A stretch of DNA of 64,000 nt from Micropterix aruncella (lineage: Eukaryota > Arthropoda > Insecta > Lepidoptera > Micropterigidae): NCBI GenBank assembly GCA_944548615.1, contig OX155951.1, forward strand, positions 18,169,046-18,233,045, in the 5' to 3' direction. The translations under genes and the position numbers were made by a program. This document shows, in pieces, positions 12,200-25,343 of the stretch. The number at the start of each line of letters is the position of its first letter. Position 1 is the first letter of the stretch. The notes beneath the pieces are model-generated. The model was not told the DNA's origin and searched no databases. It saw only the letters and a program-made list of their open reading frames with translations.

Positions 12200-12645
12200 T
12201 TCCTATTGGTTATATGCAGCTGGAGCTTGATGACCTGCTTGTGTTTCCTTATCGGCCAAGCTCACGGGTCGGCTTCTATCCGATAGCCTCCTCGAGGAGG
12301 AACTTAAGCTGGAACTAGGCTGTATGCCCACCAGACGACGCTAGCCAATCGCTTGCGCTATTCGACGAATAATCGGAGGAGTTCGGAAACGAATGTTTCC
12401 TAGGAAGCGGGGGTGCTGTTGACCCCACCCAGTCTGTGTGTGCTTGACGGGCAACGGGCGCCTCGGATCCGCAACATATCCGAACTACTGATTGCCGCTA
12501 ACGTTAGGTAGAGGCCGCGAAAGCGAACTCAGATCTGTGATCAGACTGAAGTATGGAGATACTCATCCAAATCTGGTAGTAAGGGCGCAAGGAAGCCCGC
12601 TGGGTAGCACTTCCCAGTGCCTCTCGGTAAGGCGTATTTTTAAGG
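12200..12645 (+). repeat. dispersed repeat family R1, diverged copy
   Basis: Carries the R1 landmarks in forward order but diverged: AAGCGGGGGTGCTGTTGACC, ACGGGCAACGGGCGCC, CCGCTGGGTAGC and a TGCCTCTCGGTAAGGCG end. It lies just downstream of an R3 copy. Confidence 0.6.
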
Positions 12646-13365
12646 GTTATTATTGTAGTTCGACTTTGAATCGTATTTGCCTTTAAATCTTTGCATTTAC
12701 CCTATGGAAGAGAGAATAACAACAGTTGTTATAGCTCTCTGGGGTGCTTGTTCCTTTAGTTAGGTTAGTTAGATCGACTGTAGATACCATATGTGTTTTA
12801 CAGTATGTATTTATCATCGTTGATTGAGGATTTATTGAGTTGAAAGCAAAGCTGTGAAGTCGAAGAATCGGCTTATACTCAATCTTTGTCTCATGAACAG
12901 CTTTACGTGGCCCCTTCGCTTGTGATTCCGACACATAATCATTATGTGTTGGCATCTGTAGGTAACATAGACAATATAGCATATGGTTAAAGACATATAG
13001 AGGACATCCATGTACAGTCAACCCATCCACTTGAAAATCGATGAAATTATTGGAATATTGGCAATATTAAGACAAAAATACTTCACCAAATAAGTTCACC
13101 AATAATTTTCTTCGTATTTATTGACTAGAATATGCAAACGTTTGGCAATAATTCGCCTAAAATATTATCCCACATTGGAACATTATCTCACACGTACAAT
13201 TTAAACTGAAGCCGGGAAGCAAATCTTGTCGTGTATTATAGAGAAAAACCGGAAATCGCTTAATTTTGTTTTCCGATGCTAACCAAAGCAGAACTCGAAT
13301 ACGATTTTGAAAAAAACATAATAGCACTTCTCTTCATAAGCGTTTAAAAGGTCAGCAGCCCTATT
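12646..13365. other. intergenic
   Basis: A 115-codon open frame lies on the minus strand (12683-13030). It has no recognisable domain and is not supported as a gene. Confidence 0.4.
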
Positions 13366-13650
13366 AAGAACACTGTCGCTTTTCGATCACCGCGATTTTA
13401 GATGGTTCGGCTACTCGCCGCAAGGGGCGACTTCAAACGCAAGTTTTAGTAATATATACCAAAATTTGCAATTGTGAGCGCAAATGATAAGTGTGAGCGT
13501 TATGGGTAGGGTTGCTGAAAACAAGCGCTCTCGCTTTTCAATTACTCTCGCAATTTCGGTATTACGAAAAATATTGTTTTGAGTCGGGCCTAGCGGCGAC
13601 TAGCCGAACCACCTCCAATCGCAACGATCGAAAAGCGAGAGCGTTCGTAA
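13366..13650. mobile_element. foldback element with about 80-bp inverted arms
   Basis: Arms about 13366-13446 and 13572-13650 share CGCTTTTCGATC, GGTTCGGCTA-TCGCCG and a GAC-TCAAA end when one is reversed. The core is AT-rich with repeated CTCTCGC words. No coding capacity and no clear target duplication. Confidence 0.65.
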
Positions 13651-15517
13651 TCTGGTTAGTATATTTGTTTGTGTAATAATTCGCGCAGCACCGAGATTCG
13701 ACAAAAGCCAATTCGGCTGTTTGCTTTACAGAAAAGCAGCATACAACCGAAGTGAGCATGGCAATTTTTCGTCTATGTATGTATGTATGTAGTTTATATT
13801 AGTGCTATATTCAATGTAAAAATCGTTATAAATGCATCGAAATGTCTGAAATGTTTAACGCCTTTAATTTACAATATGTATGTACATAGCAATAAATCTT
13901 CATACAGCATGTGAGCCGGATTAAATTGTTGAAACATAGCGAATTATATAACTCGACTTTTATACGAATAAGTAGATAGAGGTCTATAATATATTCTAAT
14001 TAAAGTCTCATTTTGTTAAACTCCTAATTACTATGAAAATTACGTGGTGATATCCATGATGCAGGAAAGTTCATAAATGGTTTAGCTGGGATTATATTCT
14101 TACCGAATAAAAAATATTTTTAATAAACGTACCCCTTGAAATATCAAGAATTTCACAAACCTATTTATAAAAGGTCTCGAAAGTAACATATCAAAAAGCC
14201 CAAGAACATTTTTAAATGAACTCAATTTTTGTCTTTCAAGTTGTTCAATAAAATTCAGCAAAATTTTAATTATTTTACTTTTTCCGTTTTTCTGTAGAAC
14301 CATTTGTTGTATTTTTCTGAAAAAAAAAACAAGTAATATCTAAAATATTTCATCACTTTACTGACGGACTAGGATTCATTAATTTATTGACTTAGAAATT
14401 GATACTTTGATACGGGATATTTTATTTCATAAATCGGAATCATGGAACCATTTTGGCTCGTTTTTATAGATATGTTATGCACGTATTTCTTAAAAGATAT
14501 GAAATTGTAGCCCTTCATCTGAATATTCGTTTATTATTGAAAGAGTTGTAATTATACCTTTTCTTGCGTTTCAGCAATGTGTTGTTTTGGCACATGTATA
14601 TATGGATGTGTACATATTGTTTTAGCACATGTAGATATGTACATATGGATACCTCCCGGATACCAGTTGGGCAACAAACCCTCCCCCCTCCCATCGTTTG
14701 AACATCGAACTAACAAATGACAAATTTACGTTAACATTATAATTTAGTACTAAAATATAATTTTCATGCACTAAAAAATGCTAATTACCTCATTCTAAAA
14801 ATATACCTAATAGTTATTCTGATAGTTATCGTTTTGTTATAGTTTCTTTTCTCACAAAAAAAACCTCCCCAGTCGACACCAAACATCAGAGAAAGAAACC
14901 ATTGCTATCTCGCAATCTCAAATAAGTCTTAAATCGCATATTTAGGCACAGGCGAAAGCCTAGTTAGATGTGTGACGTACATCGGGTTGCTTGGGATTGG
15001 GATGAATCAATTTTTCCTTGTGTAACCTTAGATAGGACATGTTAAATAAAATAAATAAATACATGAATAAAATCCCCACAAGTAACAATAAGGCTGCTTG
15101 TAAATCACGACTATTATAGAAATATTTTTTCCTTGACAATTCTTCTTATTATTATTTTTATTATTTTCCTTGACTTTTTTATTACTATTACTTACTAATT
15201 ATTTTTGGTTATCATTGTTTAATATTATTTGTTTTTTTTTTATATATTTCATTTTATTTAACACTATTTTTTATTTTCTGTATTCTATTTTTAATATTTC
15301 CGGTTTTGTTTATTTGTTTTAATTTGTAATGATGACGATAATGTATATTTATATATTTTTTTCTCCTCTTTTTTTTTTTAAATTGCGAATATATGTGAAT
15401 ACAAATCTAGAGGGCTCGCTGCCCTGGAACAAGTCCAGGCACTTAGTTGGTCAGCGGCAGTACTTACATGCTAATGCTCATATCGGCTGTGTTCAATTGT
15501 TATTTTTATTTTAATAA
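13651..15517. other. AT-rich intergenic DNA
   Basis: Contains a short (TATG)n run near 13775 and two copies of a GCACATGTA-ATATG word near 14590-14650. Nothing else is recognised. Confidence 0.5.
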
Positions 15518-15547
15518 TTAGCGGAACCCGGCGAACTTCGTCTCGCC
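15518..15547 (-). other. Helitron 3' terminus: hairpin plus CTAA
   Basis: On the minus strand GGCGA (15547-15543) pairs with TCGCC (15534-15530) across an 8-nt loop, followed eight bases later by CTAA (15521-15518) and a flanking T. Helitrons end in a short GC-rich hairpin about 10 nt upstream of CTRR and insert between A and T, so the layout fits. Confidence 0.8.
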
Positions 15548-15906
15548 ACGAACTTGTTAGTCTGGCAAAATATGTTGCATTAACTTATGTAATTTATATT
15601 GAGAGTTGTTTGACATTTGCATTGTTTGTTTAAATTACTTGTTGGAAGCAGCATACTCAACATCATTTTTACAAATTCAAAGTATCGATCGTGATTCAAA
15701 TCTAATTGTTTATTTTTTTTTCTCACCAAAATAGCAGTTTCATCAATTGCAATTTGTGGAATCGTTATGCTCGTTGTTTTCAAAATAAAAGAGGAACAAG
15801 TGTGTAAACAGTACAATTTTGTTAAACTCCCCATCGATTTCTTTTCTATATTCTCAGGTTTTGGCTGAAACAAAGTGAGTTGGTTTTAAATTGAATGGAA
15901 TGTATT

Positions 15907-16377
15907 TTAATGCAATGCTCTATGATACACAATATTTTTCTTTTTATTTTCTGGCGCAAATACACAGAGAGGTGACGGTCTTCCTATTCGCGAACGGGTG
16001 ACGTATAATTGGCTGTGCGTGAAGCATGGATTTTCCAAATTTGTTCCACAAACAATCAGTGATTGTCCTTGCGATTTGTTGACCGTGATCGCGAATGCAA
16101 GTCGTATGGGAAACTGCAGTCGTTTAAAGTCAAATGGTAAGTCGGTAGTAATCACTGGTATTAGTGGAATGAATATATCTCCTCCCTTGTACATCCATTT
16201 CAGAATCCTCACTTCGATAGCGTTTGGCATTAATGTCTTCTTAGCCAGCCGAGTTCCGTTGCACAATCGTGGTTGATTCAAATTGCGAAACATGATGCAA
16301 GCACATCGTTGCTGCACTTCTTCCTGTGAATTATACATGAAAAACATTTGCAGAAATTTATGTTCTGCATCTGGCAC
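15907..16377 (-). pseudogene. Helitron helicase C-terminal part (Pif1-like)
   Basis: An open stretch of 156 codons. From about residue 35 it reads LNQPRLCNGTRL, then LMPNAIEVRIL, GGDIFIPLIPVITTDLPFDF, KRLQFPIRLAFAITVNKSQG, then QLYVTRSRIGRPS and APENKKKNIVYHRAL. This is the end of the Helitron helicase: NGTRL, the FKR-QFP-RLAFA-T-NK-QGQ helicase motif VI region, and the terminal YVA-SRV motif. The catalytic YVA reads as YVT here. The first 34 residues instead match the N-terminal Helitron-like region (PDAEHKFLQMFFMYNSQEE), so a large internal deletion fuses the two ends. It cannot be functional. Confidence 0.85.
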
Positions 16378-16456
16378 CGGAAAGAAAACCCCAGCTTATG
16401 GAAAATTTGGCCTTGAATCTGCAATCACAAATTTTCTAGCGTTAAGAATCACCGAA

Positions 16457-17023
16457 GTGATCATTAATTGAATCATTTGTAAATAAGCGTGAAGCAATTA
16501 ACTTTACTGTGGGAACAAAATTATCGCGAACATTATGTGTTGCACCAAATGAAGTCATTTGGAAGCAATTATTGTAGTATTATATGTACGTCAGAAAATG
16601 CTTAGAATCTGGGGCATTTCCAGACACCAACGATCCAAATGGTTTTGGTAGAGAAACCAATGGGGTCAATCCCAGTTTACCCCCTGCGCAATACAAACCG
16701 AGTGGTTCGTGGCGGTACTTCAATGCATTGCAATATTGGCACAAATGGTCCATTTCTCTAATTCTCACGCATTCATAATCGCTGGATTGTATCGCCAGAT
16801 CATAATAGAATGACTCTCTGTATGTATTTTGTTTTAAATTCAATCGTCTTCGCACTGCAACATTACGACTCCGTGCCGCTTCATTCAATTCTTGGCGATG
16901 CTCATCGCTTTCAGTTGCTCGAACCTCTCTTTGACGTTTTGCTCGAGATTGGAGATTGGAGCGTCTGCGCAAGGACATAACTCTGAAAAATGATTTCAAA
17001 ACCTGTTCCAAAACCGAAAACAT
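16457..17023 (-). pseudogene. Helitron-like N-terminal region
   Basis: The minus strand encodes an arginine-rich start (SLRRRSNLQSRAKRQREVRA), then MDHLCQYCNALKYRHEPLGL and YCAGGKLGLTPLVSLPKPF, ending DSKHFLTYI before a UAA. In the same frame beyond that stop it continues YYNNCFQMTSFGA and VRDNFVPT. This order (arginine-rich leader, CxxC zinc-binding motif, CC-G-GKV-L-PL, FQMTSFGA) is that of the Helitron helicase-like N-terminal domain. One nonsense codon after HFLTYI and a terminal stop break it. The Rep two-Tyr nuclease motif is absent, removed by the internal deletion. Confidence 0.85.
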
Positions 17024-17215
17024 TCACCAATTACAGAAATTCAGTTAATTCAGTTGATTTACCTTCAGAACCGCGAAAACGTTATGAAAAATTCTTAAAA
17101 TTCAACTTAACTGTCAAATTTCACTTTTCGCGTGGTGCCGCCATATTAATTTTCGAATTTTCGTATTTTTTTCTTGTTAAACAACGCCATCTATGATTAA
17201 GCTCGGTACTAATAT

Positions 17216-20200
17216 AATTTTCGGTTTTTCACATTTTTCTCACTTCTCCAAATGATTTTCTGGATGTTTTTATAGCCTATATTATGACTGAAGTGATTAT
17301 GAACAAACATCCAACATGGGGCCAGCTACTCGTAAATACATAAAACGGGACTCATTTTTATTATATCTATAGATTTTTAATACTTAATCAATATTGATAT
17401 GAATATTAGCGATGCATATTTATTGTAATTGCGTTGTTAAATTAAATAAGTAAATAAAATAAAAAAATATATCTCAAGTTGCGTCCACATAAAATTGAAA
17501 GCTTTTCTCGAGATTCTCTTGAGATCAGTTTTATAATATAAAACTTATTGCTCTAACTCCAATAGTTTCTTAATGAAACTTTATAATATTAAAATGAAGA
17601 CAGGATTACTACGTAAGATTGAAAATGATATTTGAGTGGGTACTTTAATGAACTGTTAAGGTACCTCTGACGCTATGTGTTTCATAGATTTTTGAATTAA
17701 GTTTTTTTAAGGGCAGGGGGGAGATTATGTGCATTAAAAATCATATAGCATAGTCAAATTACAAGGTTATAACTACAAATTTTATAGGAATGTATAGACC
17801 AAAGTGTAAAGTTTCATGTGACTAACGTTTTATTTAATAATTTGCTATACCTTATGAGAAATACACAGTGAACGATCGATATAAAAGAGCCAAAATGACT
17901 ATAATGATTTTCATATTCCGTTTTTTTAAATAACATCACACAGTGTTGATTTATAAGTCAGTGAGTTACTGAATTGCTGTTCAGTTGCTGACACCTGAAC
18001 CTTAAGAATTAATCCATCGAAGAATACATGACGTGAAAAATACATATATCTATTTTAAGATATTTTTTACAGTTTAGATAATTTAGTTTACATATTTTAG
18101 AGTCTTTCCGATTTTCTTTTAATTTTAACACTAGATGGCATTCAAATTGCACACAACTGAATCAGCTAGCTGCGGTTCGCGACCTGACTACCAGAGACGC
18201 CTTTCTACAGATCATTACTTAATCCGATAGATAGCACTGTTTCAGTATTAGCTGCAATATTACATTGACAAATTTCCCATCTGTATATTTCCTGCCGTGT
18301 AGGCATGAATTATAATCTTCATTGAGGGCAAATTTAATTTAGAAGGGAAACCCAAGTAAACGATGGGTTATGATAAACCCCTTGAAGGCACTTAGCTTAT
18401 CCCAGACTTGATTGCCTTTCGTTAAGGGTTGGGTAAAATACATTCTGTATATATTTTAAGTATAGTTAGAGGCACAAAATACACCAACGTATGTAGTTTA
18501 CATTATAAAATACACATTACTTTTGGCCGTCGCGATTTAAATACAAACTACAGTATTCATTATGAAATCGTGTATTTAAAATACACTCTGCAATTCAGGA
18601 AATATACAATATGAGATGAATTACAAATATTTTTCCAACTAAATGTAAAAAATCTAGTGCAATCTTTTTTTATCGTTTATTACTTGCGGCAATGGTCCAC
18701 CTGCCTGATTATTGCCTGACATCAATTATCTTACAATTATCCGGTTTTTATGACACATACTAGCTAGTATGCAGATGGTCACCAATCATACCACTGACTG
18801 CGTCCGATGCCCTTTAACTTTGGTGATCAGACGAGACCCGTCTAATGTGGATACGGACGTTTCGGCCAAAAAAATATAGAAGTAGAAGATTTGGTTCAAA
18901 ACGTAGTTTATTTAATACTGAGACTGACTCGGCCGCACGACCAAAGAATATAATGTAAAATTACATAATCAGTAATAGTAAAAGTCAGCAGGGAGTGGTT
19001 GTAGGCTGTCGGTAGTATAGAATTGAATTTAAAACCCGATTTGCCCACCTTGCAAGCAAAATGATTCCATTCAGAAGTCACAATATCACGCATTAAATCC
19101 ATTTTAAACAAACGAATACGTGCCCATTCTCAAACCAGTTAATTATTTCTAAGCCTTACGATTCCATTCAAAATGTATATTTCTTCCTGGAGATAAAGAC
19201 TTTTTTTTAAAACGTAAATCAAAACCTGGTATGTCTATTTTTTCGTAGATTAATTTTCCGTTTCTCATTTTATTCGTCTGGAAAGAAAGTTTTTGCATAA
19301 TAGCAAACACAAGGGTGCATAACCGTGCCCCACGTTATCATTGCCGAAGTGGAACTTCATGTTTTCGCGCCGCATGACTGAGTTTTTATATGATTTAAAG
19401 AGTTTTTTGTCTTTTAGTAACTAATAAACAAAAGTAATACCTTAAAATTAGCCAACAAATATTATGATATTTTTTTTTCTTCTCTAAACTATAATCTATT
19501 TATTTGTGTCGCTTTAGTTGAACTTTGTGATATTGTGTATTTTTTAATTTAAGATTCTAACTTAACATTTTTCCAAAAGGTGTTTTTGCATTTTTTCAAA
19601 ATAAGTTGTAAATTAACCGATGAAGTTAGCCAAATTAAAAAAAAACAATTGTACTAATTGTAACGATTTTTACTACTAATAGTACGACTTAAAGAAATAG
19701 CTGTTGCTGTACATTTTTGAGAAAATCGTTAGAAAGACATTATTTCTAATTCCAATTATTGCTAAAATAAGCTAGTTTTTTCAGGGATTTTATAGATCTT
19801 TCTGATTAGTGTGAGCTACAGTTTTACTACTCCAGTGTGCATGTTTCCTGTAGAGCTTCTAAATTTGTTACTTTTCCTTAATTTTCTGAATATTTTTGAA
19901 GAAAAAAAAACTGAAAATTTAATAAAGTTACCTAGACAACTGTTATGTTTTGTTATACGGCTAACTTTATTAGTTAATTCACAATTAAGTTCCAAAAAAA
20001 GACACAAAACGTAAATTGTATTTGTGACTGATTATGTGTGCGGAGTTTTATGAAAGTTGACAATCAGTCCGCTGCGATTTATGCAAGTATATAGGACCAG
20101 TCCTGTAGTACCGTGTTACCATGCCACGTATCACATCATTGCCACTCCCTCCAAGGGTATAAACCTTCTTGAATGTTAATTCAAGCTGGTTACAGCTTAC

Positions 20201-20389
20201 TAAGATAACAATCTTGGAATACTTTCAAAAGCGGTAGATCATTACGCTTCGAGATCGCTATCTATTGACCTCAACAAAACTACACTCATGCATAGAAGTA
20301 GGTCGTAAACTTCTTGTCGTTGTCGGTATGCTAACTGACTGCCAGTCTCAGTTCTGTTTTGTAGTGCGAGAACCTAACAGTTGCTTTTT
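17216..20389. other. AT-rich intergenic DNA
   Basis: No gene is recognised. The stretch 18680-18870 (ATGGTCCACCTGCCTGA, then ATGGTCACCAATCATACCAC) resembles repeat wording I associate with moth and butterfly genomes, but I cannot place it in a named family. Open frames up to 68 codons are not supported. Confidence 0.45.
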
Positions 20390-20760
20390 GCCCCTCTTCA
20401 GGCGCCAACCCTGGGTGCAGCAGCCCTGTCGCGGTGAATTTTAGAACGGGCTATCATAATTGAATGCGTATAAAAAAATCGTTTCTGTACTGTTGGCCGT
20501 TAAGGAGTCGCCTCGTTGGAATCCAACCCTAGGTGCAGCAACGCTGCCGCGGTTACACGTAGAACGGGCTATCATAATTGAATGTGTATACAAAATTTCG
20601 TTTCTTCGCTGTCGACCGTTGAGGAGTACCCTATTTGGAAGCCAACCCTGGGTGCAGCAGCCCTCTCACAGTGAAATTTAGAACGGGCTATCATAATTGA
20701 ATTCGTATACAAAATTGTGTATCTGTGCTGTTCACCGTGGAAGAATAGCCACGTCAGGAG
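20390..20760. repeat. tandem array, about three copies of a 119-bp unit
   Basis: AACGGGCTATCATAATTGAA starts at 20445, 20563 and 20682, giving spacings of 118 and 119 bp. Each copy also has CCAACCCT-GGTGCAGCA and a GTATA-AAA-T-GT word. Copies differ at scattered sites, so the array is not new. Confidence 0.85.
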
Positions 20761-21210
20761 ACGATCGTGGTTGTAAAATCAGGTTATGCTCACCACAAAA
20801 ATGCATTTCATCGGAACTGAACCAACGTGTAAAATTTCAACTTCATAGGATATGAAGAAGTGGTTTTAATTCAGCTCGCAAGATTTGTCCTAAACAAACA
20901 TACATACTAATAAGCATAAATTGCAAGAGGTAAATAAAGGATTCTAAAAATCGACTATACGCGTCTTTCCAACGTAATCAAGGGATAGTATACAAATGTG
21001 AGTGTGCAATTTAATTAGTCTGGCGTTTTTCCTTTCACCATGCTGGAAGTTTTCTATCAGTATATGGCTACCTTCTTTTTCCATCACAATACAATCTCGA
21101 TAGTACAATACTATTGTATTGTTACCAGAATTACATAATGTGCCAAGTTTCAAATCAACGCGACAAAAAGAAGTGGGTAAAAATTGATTGTAAGATTTTA
21201 TTACAGTGTA
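20761..21210. other. intergenic
   Basis: Nothing is recognised in this stretch. Confidence 0.5.
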
Positions 21211-21528
21211 GGGCTCCCTAGACGATCAAGCATGCTTGACAAGCATCGCCTCGCGGGCTGGGAAGGGATCGTAAACAGCAGGAAAAATACCAATATTTTT
21301 TTTAAATATTTACCAAAAATGCCTAATTTTGTAGTTTATACCTGGGATTAACATTAATTAGACGTAATTGATAGATGATAGATGACTTGACTCCCTGGTA
21401 TAAACTACAAAATTAGGCATTTTTGGTAAATATTTAAAATATATATATGTATTTTTCCTGCGGTTTACGATCCCCTCCCAGCCCGCGACGCGATGCTTGT
21501 CAAGCATACTTGATCGTCTAGGGAGCCC
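21211..21528. mobile_element. foldback (MITE-like) element with 132-bp arms
   Basis: Arms 21211-21342 and 21397-21528 are near-perfect reverse complements beginning GGGCTCCCTAGACGATCAAG and sharing CTTGACAAGCATCG, CGGGCTGGGA and TACCAAAAATGCCTAATTTT. The spacer is about 54 bp. No target duplication is clear. No coding capacity. The high arm identity suggests either recent origin or gene-conversion-like maintenance. Confidence 0.9.
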
Positions 21529-22974
21529 TTTACATTTCAAGCTAATAAAGCGTGTTAATAAAACGCGTCATAAAATACAAATTACCGCCATGAAAGTATT
21601 TAATGACAAACTAAGATTTTAGTTTAACTCACGTTGAGTAGTTAAAATACAAACAATAACTTACAAACGTCAACTAAGTAGTTTAATAACAAATATTTAA
21701 AGTACTGCCCAGCCATGCTTGTTTTATTAAAACTGGGGTAGTTTCAGATGGTACACGAGAACTAGACTCTTCAATATCTATATAATATATTTAAAAAATA
21801 GAAAATCTATTTTAAAACCGTTTACCTACCCAGCAATGCCAAAATATATTATCGTAACTCACTCAATTTCATAAGTAGGTATAGATCTCATCGTTGAAAT
21901 TATTGGGAGATCTAGATACGACTTAATACCCGGCAGATTGAAAAACAGCGAAATTTTACGCTTTCGGAGATATTTCCGATCAAATTTACAATGCGTGTGC
22001 GTACGAATTTATTATCCGAATTACTCAATTTTTCGGCAGTGCAGAAGTAAGAAAGTACTTCTTTATTATATTTATGTTCCATAAAATAAATAACGCATTG
22101 TAAAAATATACATTTAGTTGAGTTGAATATTTATTAAACTAACTTGGTAGAAAATACTTATTCTGTTAGTAGATGAAGTTTTCGGCGGTGGCACAATTCC
22201 AAGATCGACTGTGTATTTATTTATTTTTGGCTTTCATTTCTGAGATCTTAGCTGAAATAGCATGATCGTTGCCAATATCCGGATCGGATATCCTGAAGAT
22301 AATATTATTCTCAATGGGAGAGGAGGGGGGGGGGGGTTTATTTCGCAGAGCCCTTCGTCTCCGGTATATGTCATCCACGTGGCGCGCAATAATAGCAAAT
22401 TAGTAACGATAGCCGCCGCGTTTAATAGAGTTGGTGTTGCTGTCGTAGTTAAATGTATTTTCAGATGTAGGAATATTTCGATAGATACGTTTAGGGATGT
22501 TGTGGAAAAGATTATATAGTTTTTACAAATAAGTAAAACCTACCCCATGACATATTTTAGTGAATATAAAATAAAATAAAAATAAAGTTTTTTGTATCTT
22601 TATTATGGACCACAGAGTCGTAACATAGACATTCTGAGGAAAAGATTTTGACGATTCGATGGTGCAAAACAATCACTGTATAAAAGTAGGACAGAATGTT
22701 AAGTATTTTTATTAATATTTGTGAAACAATGTCAATAAAATGGTCAAATAAACTTATATCATCTAATTAGATAAAATCAAGGTTAAATCACTTTAAAAAC
22801 TTAATTTATTTTCTAATTTTGCCAATCGCTCAAATCGTTTTCTTGGTATTTATTTTTGTTGCAAGTTTTTTATTATTTCTTCCACCAAAGTACGGCTATT
22901 TCAAGGGGTCCATGATAAAATAAAATAAAAACTTTTGATTATAATTTTTATATTCGCTAAAATAAGCCATGAAT
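21529..22974. other. intergenic, with a G12 run
   Basis: A homopolymer of 12 G lies at 22325-22336. A short piece at about 22490-22518 (GGGATGTTGTGGAAAAGATTAT) resembles repeat R4. An 85-codon open frame spans the G run but has no motif. Confidence 0.45.
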
Positions 22975-23100
22975 TACTTTTAAAAAAAAACAACCCAAAA
23001 AATTTAATAACTCCGAAACTATTGACTTCTACATAGTGGTAAATATGGCTGAATAGGTAGCAAATAATCTCTTCTACAAGATCTTTAAAGGTATATTTCG
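22975..23100 (-). repeat. dispersed repeat R4, copy 1
   Basis: The reverse complement matches 30490-30597: GATCTTGTAGAAGAGATTAT, TTTGCTACCTATTCAGC, CAATAGTTTCGGAGTTAT. The family is unassigned. The copy at 30490 lies directly upstream of a Tc1-type transposase. Confidence 0.7.
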
Positions 23101-23344
23101 AGGAAGCAATAACCTTATATACATATATAGAGTTAAACGGCATTTTTTTAGTTCATGAACATGTAACAACAACAAAATGTTTTTAATGACGATTTTCTTT
23201 ACATAGAGAGACAAAGACAATTTTAAATAATCTATTTTTGGATTAAAAAATTGGATACGCTACGCCGCTCTCTTGATTAAATGTTCAGTGAAGCTAGCCA
23301 TGCTACTGGCAATCCATGAGTGTAGAATCCATGAGTAGCTGAGA

Positions 23345-23756
<412 letters not shown>

Positions 23757-23865
23757 AGCATAATTTCCGTGGGAATTATACAATATAAAGTGGTTATCAA
23801 GATTAATTGGTCAAATCAAAGGTAGATGTGGTAATGACACAGCATCTACCTTTGATTTGATGTCA

Positions 23866-24902
23866 ACGAGCTACCTGAAAACTAGAAGAAATCTGTTATC
23901 TCTACCATTTTACAATAAAGGTGATACTTAGGACCCTTCTTATAGGCCTATTATCTTAATACCTGTCGTTACTAAAGTCATGGAGCTGATAATAACCTAC
24001 AAACAAAGGATATTTATACAACTTAGTAATTAGTGAAAAGCAACATGGATTTATCCCAAGACGGTTTAACGTTATCAACTTGCTAATATGTCTCCACCGA
24101 ACAAACAACAAACGAATGAACAAAAGGACTTAGGGAATGCCAACCTTATGATATTATATAATTTGGATTTGGAGAAAGCTTTCGATTAAGTTCCCACCGA
24201 AAGTTTGCTGCTGAATATAATAATAATATAAAATAAACATATTTGCGGCAGTAAATGCGAAAAACTGCTAAATAAGAACAACTAATTTCTAAAGGGAAAC
24301 TATTTCAGGCGCAGGTCGCGACTTTATTATCCGATTCAAAGACGGTGGAAATTGGTGTGGTTCAAAAATCGGACTTAGATTGGTTTTTTATCTGCTCTAT
24401 ATATCAAATCTAGAATTTGCTATCCTTTCAGGTACCAGATTTACACAAATGACACAAAATACTTCGCAGCATGCTAAAGATTTAAGATTTGTAGAGCGAC
24501 CTTGGCGGAAGATAAGGCGCAGCAGGCTTAGAAATCAGGTACGATGTTATTATGAAACGACCTTTTCGCAGGACCCCTAAATGAGAGCAGAAGACCACAC
24601 AGCAATAACAGTTGACAGGTACGCCCTGTCCTGATACGGCAATCAGGACAGGACTATATAGCAGAAGTACATCAAGCAGCGTCTAGTTAGGCCAAAGAAC
24701 TACTTGGTGCCAGAAAATATTTCGGCGTCTACCCAAAACAGAAATCTACCTTATGTCGCCCACGGCCGCTCGAAAGCAAATGGCTGTAAACTGACTCCCT
24801 GACTACGCGAATCTAGACTACCTATTATAACAATGCCGATAGTATTTTCTGTATTTGATATATCGTACATACATCCAATATCGGCAATAAAAAATAAATA
24901 AA
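23866..24902 (+). pseudogene. LINE (Jockey/CR1-like) reverse transcriptase remnant
   Basis: The forward strand gives, across frames and stops, LPFYNKGD then DPSYRPIILIPVVTKVMEL (RT motif 1-2; pattern PIFKKGD..D..NYRPISL...KI.E), EKQHGFIP (the QHGF motif), LDLEKAFD (motif A with catalytic D) and, near 24390-24470, FYLLYISNLEFAI then ANDTKYFAAC in the adjacent frame, corresponding to the YADDTK catalytic motif with N for the first D. Stops and frame changes make it dead. The sequence ends in an A-rich (AATAAA)n-like tail at about 24883-24902, as LINE 3' ends do. The endonuclease half is missing. Confidence 0.75.
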
Positions 24903-24965
24903 ACTACACTCAACGAATATCAGTTTAATTTAAAGTTTATAAATGAGTTGATACACAGAAATTTT

Positions 24966-25343
24966 ATATACAGTTTGAATTGTAATTAACATGCATCCTT
25001 GAAGGGGGTAAATCAGTACAAGCAAGTAAGCAACTATTGTTAAGAAAATTGTGAAAAAAAGTTTTTTTTAAATATTTTTATAAAAATGAAAATTTGTTTT
25101 TTTTAATAGTATAAAAGTACTGAGCACGATGCGTCATCTAACAGTAGGTAAAAGTATGGTAGGTATTTAATAGCGATATTTTACATACCGTTAGATTACG
25201 CAGCGCGCTCAAACGCTTGTGTATTTAACAGTAACCCTTCAAATATTCAAATAAAAAAAATATAAATAAAAAATAAAAAATCTACTTGTTTGTACTGATT
25301 CATCCCCTTGAAGGATGCCGGTTAATATGTACTCAACCTGTAT
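24966..25343. mobile_element. MITE-like element R5 with inverted ends
   Basis: Ends are inverted: TATACAGTTTGAATTGTAAT then CATCCTTGAAGGGGGTAAAT on the left, against the reverse complement of the right end, TATACAGGTTGAGTACATAT then CATCCTTCAAGGGGATGAAT. The core is poly-A/T with GCAGCGCGCTCAAACGCTT. A related copy lies at 28541-28865. No coding capacity. Confidence 0.75.

Larger units (their letters stand above)
15518..17215 (-). mobile_element. internally deleted Helitron
   Basis: The minus strand carries the N-terminal part of a Helitron Rep-helicase protein, then directly the C-terminal end of its helicase, then a typical Helitron 3' end: a short hairpin followed by CTAA and a host T at 15517. 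Everything between (most of the Rep domain and helicase motifs) is missing. The 5' end is not certain; 17215 is an estimate from the end of recognisable sequence. Confidence 0.8.

Noticed and set aside
12683..13030. 115-codon minus-strand open frame
   Set aside because: No recognisable motif and ordinary AT-rich context.
18680..18870. Assignment to Lepidoptera from repeat wording
   Set aside because: Based on impression only; not strong enough to state as a finding.
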